Positions 54,554-62,342 of a stretch of 64,000 nucleotides of DNA are shown here, in pieces. The notes below the pieces were generated by a model, which was not told where the DNA came from, did no database searches, and saw nothing but the letters and a program-made list of their open reading frames with translations. Where the stretch lies: positions 310,001 through 374,000 of the forward strand of contig JANQAI010000005.1 of the NCBI GenBank assembly GCA_024707145.1. The letters run 5' to 3'. Source of the DNA: Magnetospirillum sp. Lineage in GTDB: Bacteria > Pseudomonadota > Alphaproteobacteria > Rhodospirillales > Magnetospirillaceae. The first letter of the stretch is position 1, and the number at the start of each line of letters is the position of its first letter. Position numbers and translations under genes: made by a program.

Positions 54554-55072
54554 TCAGGACGCCGTCTTGCCCAGGGGGTCCAGGTGGGGCTCCATGCCGG
54601 CCGCCTTCTGGCTGGCGGCGATGGCTTCGCGCTTGCGGCGCAGGGCCTCGGCCTTCTGCGCCTGCATCTGCAGCACGTAGGGCTTCATGCGCAGGTCCGA
54701 CTGGATGATGTGGTCCACCAGCCATTCCTTGAGGAATTGCGTCAGGTCGCGCACCATGCGGTCGCGCGCCGGGCCTTCCGGCGCCTTGGTGAATTCGGTG
54801 ACGATTTCCGACAGCTTCTTCAGCACGTCGCGGTGCGAGCGGCGGTGGCTTTCGTAATAGGGATAGCGGATGGCGAGCTGCAATTCCTCTTCGCGGGCGA
54901 AGTGCTCGCCGGTGTATTCCACCAGGCCCAGCAGGACGCGGGCCACCTTCTTGTGGTCGATCTTGCCGGCAATGGCGACTTCAAAGGCATTGATCAGATC
55001 GATGAGATGCTTGTGATCGTCGTCGATGGTCTGCTCACCGACGCACATGGCATCGCGCCAAGCGATGGACAT
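54554..55072 (-). CDS. Bacteriohemerythrin
   Basis: 172 residues. Non-heme di-iron O2-binding domain with the ligand pattern H ([12 protein letters not shown]), HFAREE, HRRSH and [10 protein letters not shown], so all His/Glu/Asp ligands are present. A Lys/Arg-rich C-terminal extension of about 45 residues ([20 protein letters not shown]) is beyond the standard domain. It likely binds or senses oxygen in the cytosol. ATG 55072 has AGGATG-type spacing. Confidence 0.92.
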   Translation of the reverse strand: MSIAWRDAMCVGEQTIDDDHKHLIDLINAFEVAIAGKIDHKKVARVLLGLVEYTGEHFAREEELQLAIRYPYYESHRRSHRDVLKKLSEIVTEFTKAPEGPARDRMVRDLTQFLKEWLVDHIIQSDLRMKPYVLQMQAQKAEALRRKREAIAASQKAAGMEPHLDPLGKTAS

Positions 55073-55212
55073 CCTGCTTCCCCCCGCGGAAACGGGCCAC
55101 TCATTATCTAGGGACTTTACCTGAGAATGTTTGCAATTTCCATACACCGGAACGCTGGCGGCGCCCGCGAAACGTGCGCGGAGCGCATATCTGCCCAAGG
55201 GCATGCCCGGCC

Positions 55213-55704
55213 ATGATGGCGGGCTCGCACGTGGTGATGGGGGCGGCCCTGTGGGCGGTCACCGCCAAGCTGGGCGGCGGCCCGGCGGGCGATCCCCAGG
55301 CGCTGGCGGCGGCGGCGCTGGGCTCGCTGCTGCCCGACATCGACCATCCGCAATCCTGGGCCGGGCGCAAGCTGCGCCCCATCTCGGTGCCGCTGTCCCT
55401 GCTGGTGGGCCATCGCGGCATCACCCATTCGGCCCTGGCGGTGCTGGCCTGCCTGGGCGCCCTGATGGTGATGGGGACCGGCTGGATGGCGGCGCCGGTG
55501 GTGGTGGGCTACCTCTCGCACCTGGCCGCCGACGCGCTCACGCCGTCGGGGGTGCCGCTGCTGTGGCCCAGCCGCCGCCGCTTCACCCTCAACCTGTGCG
55601 AGACCGGCTCGTTCATCGAGATGGGGCTGGTGGCGGCCGTCGCCGTATTGGGCGGCTGGGCCGCGGGCGTGGACATCAGCGCCCTGCCGCGGCCCAGGTT
55701 CTAA
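55213..55704 (+). CDS. YdjM-like membrane-bound metal-dependent hydrolase (DUF457)
   Basis: 163 residues with helices and the pattern GSHVVMGAALWAV, LGSLLPDIDHPQSWAGRKLR, GHRGITHSALAVLACLGAL and LSHLAADALTPSGVPLLWP. The D-x-D-H, H-R-x-x-T-H-S and H-x-x-x-D motifs are those of the YdjM/LexA-regulated family. Reaction unknown. Confidence 0.9.
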   Translation: MMAGSHVVMGAALWAVTAKLGGGPAGDPQALAAAALGSLLPDIDHPQSWAGRKLRPISVPLSLLVGHRGITHSALAVLACLGALMVMGTGWMAAPVVVGYLSHLAADALTPSGVPLLWPSRRRFTLNLCETGSFIEMGLVAAVAVLGGWAAGVDISALPRPRF

Positions 55705-55706
55705 GC

Positions 55707-56297
55707 CTATTCGATGCGGGCGGTCTCGTCGAACGACAGGCGGGGTGCGCGCGGATGCAGCACGCTGGGATCGCCATAGCCGATATTGACCAGGAAGTTG
55801 GACTTCACCCGGGTGCCGGCGAAGAAGGCGGCATCCACCGTGGCGCTGTCGAAGCCGCTCATGGGGCCGCAATCCAGGCCCAGGGAGCGCAGGGCCAGGA
55901 TCAGATAGGCACCCTGCAGGCTGCCGTTGCGGAAGGCGGTTTCCTGGATCAGCGGCTCGTTGCCGGCGTACCAGGCCCGCGCGTCCACGTGGGGGAAGGT
56001 CTTGGGCAGCAGGTCGATGAAGTCCAGGTCGTAGGCGACGATGGCGGTGGCCGGGGCGGCCATGGTCTTGTCCACGTTGCCCGGCGCCAGCGCCGGCTTC
56101 AGCCTGGCCTTGGCCTCGGGCGAGCGTACGAAGACGATGCGCGCCGGCAGCGTGTTCGCCGCCGTCGGGCCCATGCGGGCCAGGTCCCAGGCCTGGCGCA
56201 GCAGGGCGTCGGGAACCTCGCGGTCCAGCCATTTGGTGTGGGTGCGGGCCCGCAGGAACAGTTGATCGAGGGCGTCCTCCGTCACCGGGGTGGTCAT
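55707..56297 (-). CDS. Nitroreductase family protein (RutE/HadB-like)
   Basis: 196 residues. [60 protein letters not shown] and [20 protein letters not shown] fit the FMN-dependent malonic semialdehyde reductase RutE branch. The rut operon is not adjacent, so the substrate is open. GGAGAAGG precedes ATG 56297. Confidence 0.88.
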   Translation of the reverse strand: MTTPVTEDALDQLFLRARTHTKWLDREVPDALLRQAWDLARMGPTAANTLPARIVFVRSPEAKARLKPALAPGNVDKTMAAPATAIVAYDLDFIDLLPKTFPHVDARAWYAGNEPLIQETAFRNGSLQGAYLILALRSLGLDCGPMSGFDSATVDAAFFAGTRVKSNFLVNIGYGDPSVLHPRAPRLSFDETARIE

Positions 56298-56392
56298 CGG
56301 CCTTCTCCTATCGTAAAAGGTGGACTATTGCCGCCTAGGTTGCGTTCGCTCCGCCCACTGTAGTTGCGCCCGCGCGAAGGGGTTAGGTCTGA

Positions 56393-57407
56393 ATGAGAAA
56401 CTCTGTGTTTCTGGCAGTGGCGCTCGCCGTGCTGGCGGGTTGGGCCGGCACTTCGGCGCGGGCGGCGGATTCGGCGGTGGTGTTTACCTATAACCGTTTC
56501 GGCGATTCCCGTTTTCCCGCCGCCAATACCCGGCTGGACCAGCTTGACGACCAGATCGCCGAGCTGAAGGCGGGCGGCTATTGGGTGCTGCCGCTGTCTC
56601 AGGTGGTGGAGGCGCTGCAGCGGGGCAAGCCGCTGCCGGACAAGGCGGTGGCGCTGTCCATCGACGATACCTGGGCATCGGTGTGGCAGGAGGCGTGGCC
56701 GCGCTTCAAGGCGGCCGGCCTGCCCGTCACCCTGTTCCTGATCACCGACGAGATCGATCGCGGCGGCCCCGACCGCCTGAACTGGGACAACGTGCGCGAG
56801 ATGGCGGCTTCGGGCCTGGTCACCATCGCCACCCAGGGCGCCGGCCATCCCCACCTGCCGGCCCTGCCGGCCGCCCTGGCGGCCGAGGACCTGGCCCGCG
56901 CCCGCGCCCGCATCCAGGCCGAATTGGGCCAGGTCCCCGACCTGTTCGCCTGGCCCTATGGCGAGATGAGCCGCGAGGCGGCCGAGATCGTGCGCCAGGC
57001 CGGCTTCAAGGCGGCGTTCGGCCAGCATTCCGGCCCCATCTGGAGCAGGTCGGACTGGTTCTTCCTGCCTCGTTTTCCCCTCAACGAGACCTATGGCGAG
57101 GCCGAGCGCTTCCGTCTGGCGGCGCGGTCGCTGCCGCTGCCGGCGGTGGACGTCACCCCCGACGACCCCAGGCTGGGCGCCAATCCGCCCGCCTTCGGCT
57201 TCACCCTGTCGCCCGAGGTGCCCGGCGCCGAGCCTGCTGGCCTGCTACACCACCCACGAGGGCCGCGCCATCATCGAGCGGCTGGGCCCACGCATCGAGG
57301 TGCGCATGGGCAAGCCGCTGCCCCAGGGCCGCTCGCGCATCAACTGCACCGCCCCCACCCTGGAGGGCCGCTGGCGCTGGTTCGGCTGGCAGTTCCTGGT
57401 GGAGTGA
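56393..57407 (+). CDS. Secreted polysaccharide deacetylase family protein, frameshifted
   Basis: About 337 residues with a signal peptide (VFLAVALAVLAGWAGTSARA). NodB-type domain: VVFTYNRFGD, the metal Asp pair in VALSIDDTW, GLVTIATQGAGHPHLPAL (H-x3-H variant), FAWPYGEMSREAAEIVRQAG. One extra C at 57233/57234 gives GAGCCTG for GAGCTG, so the last 58 residues (LLACYTTHEGR...WQFLVE) are in another frame. It may deacetylate an extracellular glycan; catalytic spacing is somewhat divergent from PgaB. Confidence 0.85.
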
Positions 57408-57433
57408 TCGTTTTCCCGGAATCCGGTGAGGAT

Positions 57434-57471
57434 AGTGCGTAAGCGCACTGCGTCATGGCCGGGCCATGACG
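57434..57471. repeat. Two adjacent small palindromes after the deacetylase gene
   Basis: AGTGCG-TAAG-CGCACT at 57434-57449 and CGTCATGGCC-G-GGCCATGACG at 57451-57471. They lie in the convergent space between the deacetylase and nifU-like genes. No T run on the plus strand, so terminator function is uncertain. Confidence 0.6.
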
Positions 57472-57505
57472 AGCGGGAACTCCGGGTGTTCCGGCCCAAA
57501 CGAAA

Positions 57506-57527
57506 ACGGCGCCCCTGGGGGCGCCGT
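57506..57527 (-). terminator. Intrinsic terminator of the NifU-like gene
   Basis: Ten-base arms ACGGCGCCCC / GGGGCGCCGT followed on the minus strand by TTTTCGTTT, 27 bases past the stop of the NifU-like gene. Confidence 0.8.
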
Positions 57528-57553
57528 CCGCTTGAAAGCCTGGGTGGCCGGCC

Positions 57554-58103
57554 TTACTCGACGGCCTGTACCGCCACCACTTCCGGCACGTAGTACTTCA
57601 GCATGTTCTCGATGCCGTGCTTCAGGGTGGCGGTGGAGCCTGGGGCAGCCCGAGCACGAGCCCTGCAGGTGCAGATAGACGATGCCGTCGTCGAACGAGC
57701 GGAAGATGATGTCGCCGCCGTCCTGGGCCACCGCCGGGCGGACGCGGGTGTCCAGCAGCTCCTTGATCTGCTTCACCACCTCGGAATCCGCCTCACCGCC
57801 CTCGGCGCCGCCGGCCGATTGCAGGATCACCGGCTGGCCGGAATTGTAGTGGTCCATGATGGCGGCCAGCACCTGCGGCTTCAGCACCGGCCAGTCCATG
57901 TCGCTCGCCTTGCCCACGGTGATGAAGTCGCCGCCCAGGAACACGCTGGTGACACCTTCGACGTCGAACAGGCGGCTGGCCAGCGGCGACTGGGCCGAGC
58001 CTTCCTTGGTCAGGAAGTCGGCGGTGCCGTGGCCCATGACGTCGCGGCCAGGCAGGAACTTCAGGGTGGTGGGATTGGGAGTGGGTTCGGTCTGGATGAA
58101 CAT
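57554..58103 (-). CDS. NifU-like / NFU1-type Fe-S scaffold protein, frameshifted
   Basis: About 182 residues. N-terminal Nfu_N domain (MFIQTEPTPNPTTLKFLPG, FLTKEGSAQSPLASRLFDVE, VTSVFLGGDFITVGK) and C-terminal NifU domain with VRPAVAQDGGDIIF and the CxxC cluster site GSCSGCP. Right after that motif the frame changes: the plus strand reads GGAGCCTGG where GGAGCTGG is expected at 57640/57641. The other frame then gives TLKHGIENMLKYYVPEVVAV to the stop at 57554. NFU proteins pass 4Fe-4S clusters to targets such as LipA or IspG. Confidence 0.9.
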
Positions 58104-58213
58104 GAAAGCCTCGTGGAAACGTCGCGGGAGGTGCGGTGGCGCGTAGCGAAAGCCAATAGAGGTAAATGGCCTTCCCCCCGGCATGAGTCAAGGGAAAGAC
58201 CAAGCGCGGCGCT

Positions 58214-58244
58214 AGGGCGCTTCCGTCTTTGACGGAAGCGCCCT
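58214..58244. terminator. Perfect 14-base-stem hairpin
   Basis: AGGGCGCTTCCGTC-TTT-GACGGAAGCGCCCT. It lies between the usp gene and the NifU-like gene, both on the minus strand, and could end usp transcription. No T run. A second hairpin follows at 58281. Confidence 0.65.
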
Positions 58245-58280
58245 GCCTTGGGCCGCCCCGGCCCCGCGCGGGCTTATCGC

Positions 58281-58305
58281 AATTCCGCCGAAGCCGGAAT
58301 TGCTC
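58281..58305. terminator. Nine-base-stem hairpin at the usp stop
   Basis: GCAATTCCG-CCGAAGC-CGGAATTGC, touching the stop codon of the usp gene. Probably a terminator or mRNA 3' stabiliser for the minus-strand unit above it. Confidence 0.6.
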
Positions 58306-58772
58306 TAGGCGATGGCCTCGATCTGCTCGTTGCTCAGGTTGCCGGGCACGATGGTGATGGGCACCCGCAGCTTGCCGACGAACTTGCCGGTCACCGCGGT
58401 GACCAGCGGGCCGGGTCCGCCGGGGCCGGTGTCGGCGGCCAGCACCAGGATGGAAATCTGCGGTTCCTCGTCGATCAGGGTGATCAGTTCCTCGCGCGGG
58501 TTGCCTTCGCGCACGTAGAGCACCGGCAGGTGTCCCGAGATCTCGTTGACCTCGGTGGCCATGCGCTGCAGCAATTCCTCCGCCTCCTGGCGGGCTTCGG
58601 CGCGCATCAGGTTGCCGATGGTGGCGAAATGCTGGAACTCGGCCGGCTCCACCACCCGCAGCAGGGCGACGCGGCCGCCGGTATTGCGGGCGCGGCGGCA
58701 GGCATAGCGCAGGGCGGCGCGCATTTCCTCGGTGTCGTCCACCACCACCAGGAAAACTCGGGTCTCGGGCAT
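58305..58772 (-). CDS. Universal stress protein family
   Basis: 155 residues. RVFLVVVDDTEEMRAALRYA, GRVALLRVVEPAEFQHFATI, YVREGNPREELITLIDEEPQ and a C-terminal AVTGKFVGKLRVPITIVPGN. The ATP-site glycines are poorly kept, so it may be a non-ATP type. It lies downstream of the TIGR02186 and DUF2333 genes on the same strand. Confidence 0.88.
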   Translation of the reverse strand: MPETRVFLVVVDDTEEMRAALRYACRRARNTGGRVALLRVVEPAEFQHFATIGNLMRAEARQEAEELLQRMATEVNEISGHLPVLYVREGNPREELITLIDEEPQISILVLAADTGPGGPGPLVTAVTGKFVGKLRVPITIVPGNLSNEQIEAIA

Positions 58773-58826
58773 GGGCGTCCTCCCCTTGGCCTGTTTGTGG
58801 CTCTCAGCCTATTTGTGGCTCGCGGC

Positions 58827-59606
58827 CTATTTGCGGAACGCCACGGCGGCGGCCCAACCGGCGCTGGCCGCCAGGATGATGGCGATGATACCGTAGAGAG
58901 CCGCCTGCTGGTGGGCGAAATCGTACAGATCGGCGCCCAGCCCGATCTTGGAGATGACCAGCGGTGTGGTCTGTGCGCTGATCACCTCGCCCTTGGCGAT
59001 CAGGTACACCTCCACCAGATAGGTTCCCACCGGCACGTTGGCGGGGAAATGCACGTCGGTGCGGAACAGGCGGTTGCCCAGGAAGCCGATGTCGTGCACG
59101 CGGTCGCCGTACAGGCCCTGGACCTGCTTCAGCCGCACCAGGGCCTGGCGGTACTCGGCCACGTTGGCGTCGCGGTCGCGGGGATGGATGTCGAAATCCA
59201 GGCTGTCCAGGCCGATCTGGTGCTGTTCCAGCACCGACGACGGCGCCACCTCGGGCAGCGGCCGGGTCGAGGCGACCCGGTAGAACGAGGGCGCGTTCGA
59301 CACCTCGGCCACCCCGGAATTCATCCAGATGCCCACGGTGCGGGCCTTGCGCCGCACGATCTCCGAGCGGTTGGGGCCGCGCACCACCACCACCACGTCG
59401 CCGCCCTCCACCTCGTCCACCGCGCCGAACAGCAGCACGTCGGTGCCGGCGAAGCCGGTGGTGATGGCGACCAGATGGCGCGACAGGTCGGCCACCAGCG
59501 GTTCGGCGGCGCGGGCGGGGGCGCAGGGGGTGGCGGCGGGCAGGAACAGCAGGCCGGCCAGGGCGAGAACGCGCAGCATGCCGGCCCCTCCCCCCGCCGC
59601 GATCAT
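58827..59606 (-). CDS. TIGR02186 family secreted/membrane protein
   Basis: About 259 residues with a signal peptide (LRVLALAGLLFLPAATPCAP) and one C-terminal membrane helix (YGIIAIILAASAGWAAAVAF). The mature part (SRHLVAITTGFAGTDVLLFG, DVVVVVRGPNRSEIVRRKAR, VPVGTYLVEVYLIAKGEVI) matches the alphaproteobacterial TIGR02186 family, function unknown. The ATG at 59606 overlaps the DUF2333 stop by 4 bases; ATG 59579 is an alternative. Confidence 0.82.
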   Translation of the reverse strand: MIAAGGGAGMLRVLALAGLLFLPAATPCAPARAAEPLVADLSRHLVAITTGFAGTDVLLFGAVDEVEGGDVVVVVRGPNRSEIVRRKARTVGIWMNSGVAEVSNAPSFYRVASTRPLPEVAPSSVLEQHQIGLDSLDFDIHPRDRDANVAEYRQALVRLKQVQGLYGDRVHDIGFLGNRLFRTDVHFPANVPVGTYLVEVYLIAKGEVISAQTTPLVISKIGLGADLYDFAHQQAALYGIIAIILAASAGWAAAVAFRK

Positions 59607-60587
59607 TGCGCCAGCTTGTCGGCGATTTCCGCCAGTTGGGCCCGCGCCCGCAGCAGGTAGAAGCCCTGTGCGGTCAGGTGGCTGGGCACCAGGGCGCCGT
59701 CGGGAGCGCCGTTGAGCACCACGGTAGGGCGAAGTGCGGCGGCGGCCTTCAGGGATTCCACCATCTGGCGCCACTGGGCGCCCAGTTCGCGCTCGGACAG
59801 CGCCTGGGCGTAGTCCCAGCCCAGTTCGCGCAGGATCAGCCCGTAGGCGTAGACGGTGCCCTTGGTGCGGTAGAAGACATCGTCGGCGCCGCCGTTGAAC
59901 ACCGCCGGATGGCCCTCGGCCAAATACTGGTCGATGGTGGCCGACACCGCGCCCAGGTCATGGCCCACTACCTTGACCAGGGCGGCCAGGGTGGCGGCGC
60001 CACGGTCCAGGCCGGGTTCGCCGGCGGCGGCGCGGCGATTGAATTCCACCAAGTTGCGGGCGGCGTTGCGGTACTGCTTTTCCGACGAGGCGGTGGGCGA
60101 CCACGAGGTGGAGGGGTCGAACTTCCACACCGTACCGGGATATTTCAGCAGGCCGGCGGCGCGTTCCAGGTCCAGGGACGGGCCCTGGCCGGCATCGCTG
60201 ACATCGGCCAGGGCACGGGTGAAGCGGGCGCCGGCGGCGACGATGCCCTGCTGGAAGTTGGGCATGTCGTCCAGCCACCAGGTGGGCAGGTAGAAGGGGT
60301 CGTTGGCGGACCACTGGTTGCGGTCCACCTCGCGGAACACCAGATGGGCGGTGATGGCGACGGCGCGACTCTGGCGGGGTTCCACCGCCTCGGCGCGCTC
60401 GTCCGGGTTGTCGTCGATCTTGCTGGCGGCCAGGGTGCCCGCCACCAGGGCGCCCAGCACCACCGCCACGCCCAGCGGCGCCAGCCACCAGCGTGACGCC
60501 GCCAGGCCGAGGGGGAAGACGCGTCCACCGCCGGGCGGCGGCAAGAAGCTCGAACTCGCGGTCGGGCAACGGCGTCTGATCGGTCAT
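59603..60587 (-). CDS. DUF2333 family membrane protein, frameshifted near its start
   Basis: About 327 residues. Starts MTDQTPLPDREFEL at ATG 60587. The frame then changes at about 60546, where AAGCT stands for AGCT on the plus strand, and continues PPPGGGRVFPLGLAA, a membrane helix (WWLAPLGVAVVLGALVAGTL) and a periplasmic domain (HLVFREVDRNQWSANDPFY, PTWWLDDMPNFQQGIVAAGA, SSEKQYRNAARNLVEFNRRA). Function unknown. Coupled to the TIGR02186 gene. Confidence 0.82.
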
Positions 60588-60674
60588 GGTGCTCTCTTGG
60601 GTGGGCGTCTTATCCAGTTGCTTACGATGCCCGCCCGGCCAACGCAAGCACGCCGAAGGAAATGGGCCGTGGCT

Positions 60675-62219
60675 TTACTTCCGTCGCCGCATCATCGCCT
60701 TGATTTCGGCCAGGCGGGCGGCGCCGGAGACATGGGCGGCGATGGCGAAGACCAGCAATCCCGCCGCCACCAGCATGGCGACGATCACCAGCGCGGCCAG
60801 GGTGTGGGTCGCCTGCGGCCATGCCCACAGCCTGCCCGCATAAAGTGCCGCGGCCATGGCGGCGGCGGCGGCCAGGATGCGCGGCGCCCGTGCGCGCAGG
60901 CGCTTGTCCATGGCGAAGAAGCCGCGCCGGCGCAGGATCACCGCCAGCGCCGCCACGTTGAACCAGGCGGCCAGGGCGGTGGACAGCGCCATGCCCACAT
61001 GGGCCAGCGGGCCCACCAGGGCCAGGTTCAAGGCGACGTTGAGCGCCATGGTGGCGCCCGCCACCTTGACCGGGGTGCGGGTGTCCTCGCGGGCGAAGAA
61101 GGCCGGCGTCAGCACCTTGACCAGCACATAGGCCGGCAGGCCGACGGCGAAGGCGACCAGGGCGCTCGCGGTGGCGGCGGTCTCGGCCGGGCCGAAGCTG
61201 CCGCGCTGGAACAGCACGCGGATCACCGGCTCGGCCAGCACCATCAGGGCGGCGGCGGCCGGCAGGGTCATCAGCAGGGCGAATTCCATGGCGCGGTTCT
61301 GGCTGTCGCGGGCACCGTCCAGGTCGCCCGCCTTCAGCTGGCGCGACAGCAGCGGCAGCAGGGCGGTGCCGATGGCGATGCCGACCACGCCCAGCGGCAG
61401 CTGGTTCACCCGGTCGGCATAGTTCAGGTACGACACCGCGCCGTTGGCGACGGTGGACGCGATCATGGTGTTGATGACCAGATTGACCTGGTAGACGCCC
61501 GCCCCCACCGCGCCGGGGACGATGCGCTTGCCCAGCAGCCTGACCTCGGGGGAGAGGCGCGGCCACACCACCCGCAGCGGCATGCCCGCCTTGCGCACCG
61601 AGACCATGAGCCAGGTGAACTGCGCCACTCCGGCGGCGAAGGTGCCCCAGGCCAAGGCGTGACCAGGGGTCTCGGTGAAGGGGGCCAACGCCCACAGCCC
61701 GGCCATGGCGACCACGTTCAGCAGCACCGGGGTGCCGGCGGCGGCGGCGAAGCGCCCCAGCGAGTTGAGCACGCCCGCCTGCAGCGAGGTCAGCGAGATG
61801 AACAGCAGGTAGGGAAAGCAGATGCGCGACAGCTCGGTGGCGATGGCCAGCTTTCCCGGCACCTCGCCGAAGCCGGGCGCCAGGGCGTAGATGGCCCAGG
61901 GCATGGCCAGCTCCACCAGGGCGACGAACATGCCCAGCACCAGCGCCATCACCGCCAGCGCCTGCTCGGCGAAGCTGCGCGCCTCGGCCTCGCCCTCCGC
62001 CGTCAGCTTGCCGGTGAACAGCGGCACGAAAGCAGCGTTGAAGGCGCCTTCCGCGAACAGCGAGCGGAACAGGTTGGGAAAGCGGAAGGCGACGAAGAAG
62101 GCGTCGGCCACCGCGCCCGCCCCCATGTATTGCGCGATCATCATCTCGCGCATCAGGCCGGTGATGCGCGACAGCATGGTGAAACCGCCGACGGTGGCGA
62201 TGGATCGGACGAGGCTCAT
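60675..62219 (-). CDS. murJ: Lipid II flippase MurJ (MviN)
   Basis: 514 residues and about 14 helices. SLVRSIATVGGFTMLSRITG, IAQYMGAGAVADAFFVAFRF, PNLFRSLFAEGAFNAAFVPL and LLPLLSRQLKAGDLDGARDS are MurJ hallmarks, including charged residues of the central cavity. It flips lipid-linked murein precursor for PBPs such as the one at 45364. It lies just downstream of glnD, a pairing common in alphaproteobacteria. Confidence 0.96.
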   Translation of the reverse strand: MSLVRSIATVGGFTMLSRITGLMREMMIAQYMGAGAVADAFFVAFRFPNLFRSLFAEGAFNAAFVPLFTGKLTAEGEAEARSFAEQALAVMALVLGMFVALVELAMPWAIYALAPGFGEVPGKLAIATELSRICFPYLLFISLTSLQAGVLNSLGRFAAAAGTPVLLNVVAMAGLWALAPFTETPGHALAWGTFAAGVAQFTWLMVSVRKAGMPLRVVWPRLSPEVRLLGKRIVPGAVGAGVYQVNLVINTMIASTVANGAVSYLNYADRVNQLPLGVVGIAIGTALLPLLSRQLKAGDLDGARDSQNRAMEFALLMTLPAAAALMVLAEPVIRVLFQRGSFGPAETAATASALVAFAVGLPAYVLVKVLTPAFFAREDTRTPVKVAGATMALNVALNLALVGPLAHVGMALSTALAAWFNVAALAVILRRRGFFAMDKRLRARAPRILAAAAAMAAALYAGRLWAWPQATHTLAALVIVAMLVAAGLLVFAIAAHVSGAARLAEIKAMMRRRK

Positions 62220-62252
62220 GGAGAGGGGTTTAGCCGAAAATCAGTAAATTAA

Positions 62253-62333
62253 CCACCAAGGGCTCCAAGGGCACGAAGGTGATCGAATGGCGGAGAAGTT
62301 TCCGTCACCCGGCCAGTTTGGCGCCCTTGGTGG
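62253..62333. repeat. Inverted repeat with 11-base arms between glnD and murJ
   Basis: CCACCAAGGGC (62253-62263) and GCCCTTGGTGG (62323-62333). The sequence type is like the 18-base-arm element before cobL. It lies in the gap between two minus-strand genes. Confidence 0.75.
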
Positions 62334-62342
62334 CGGACCCTT

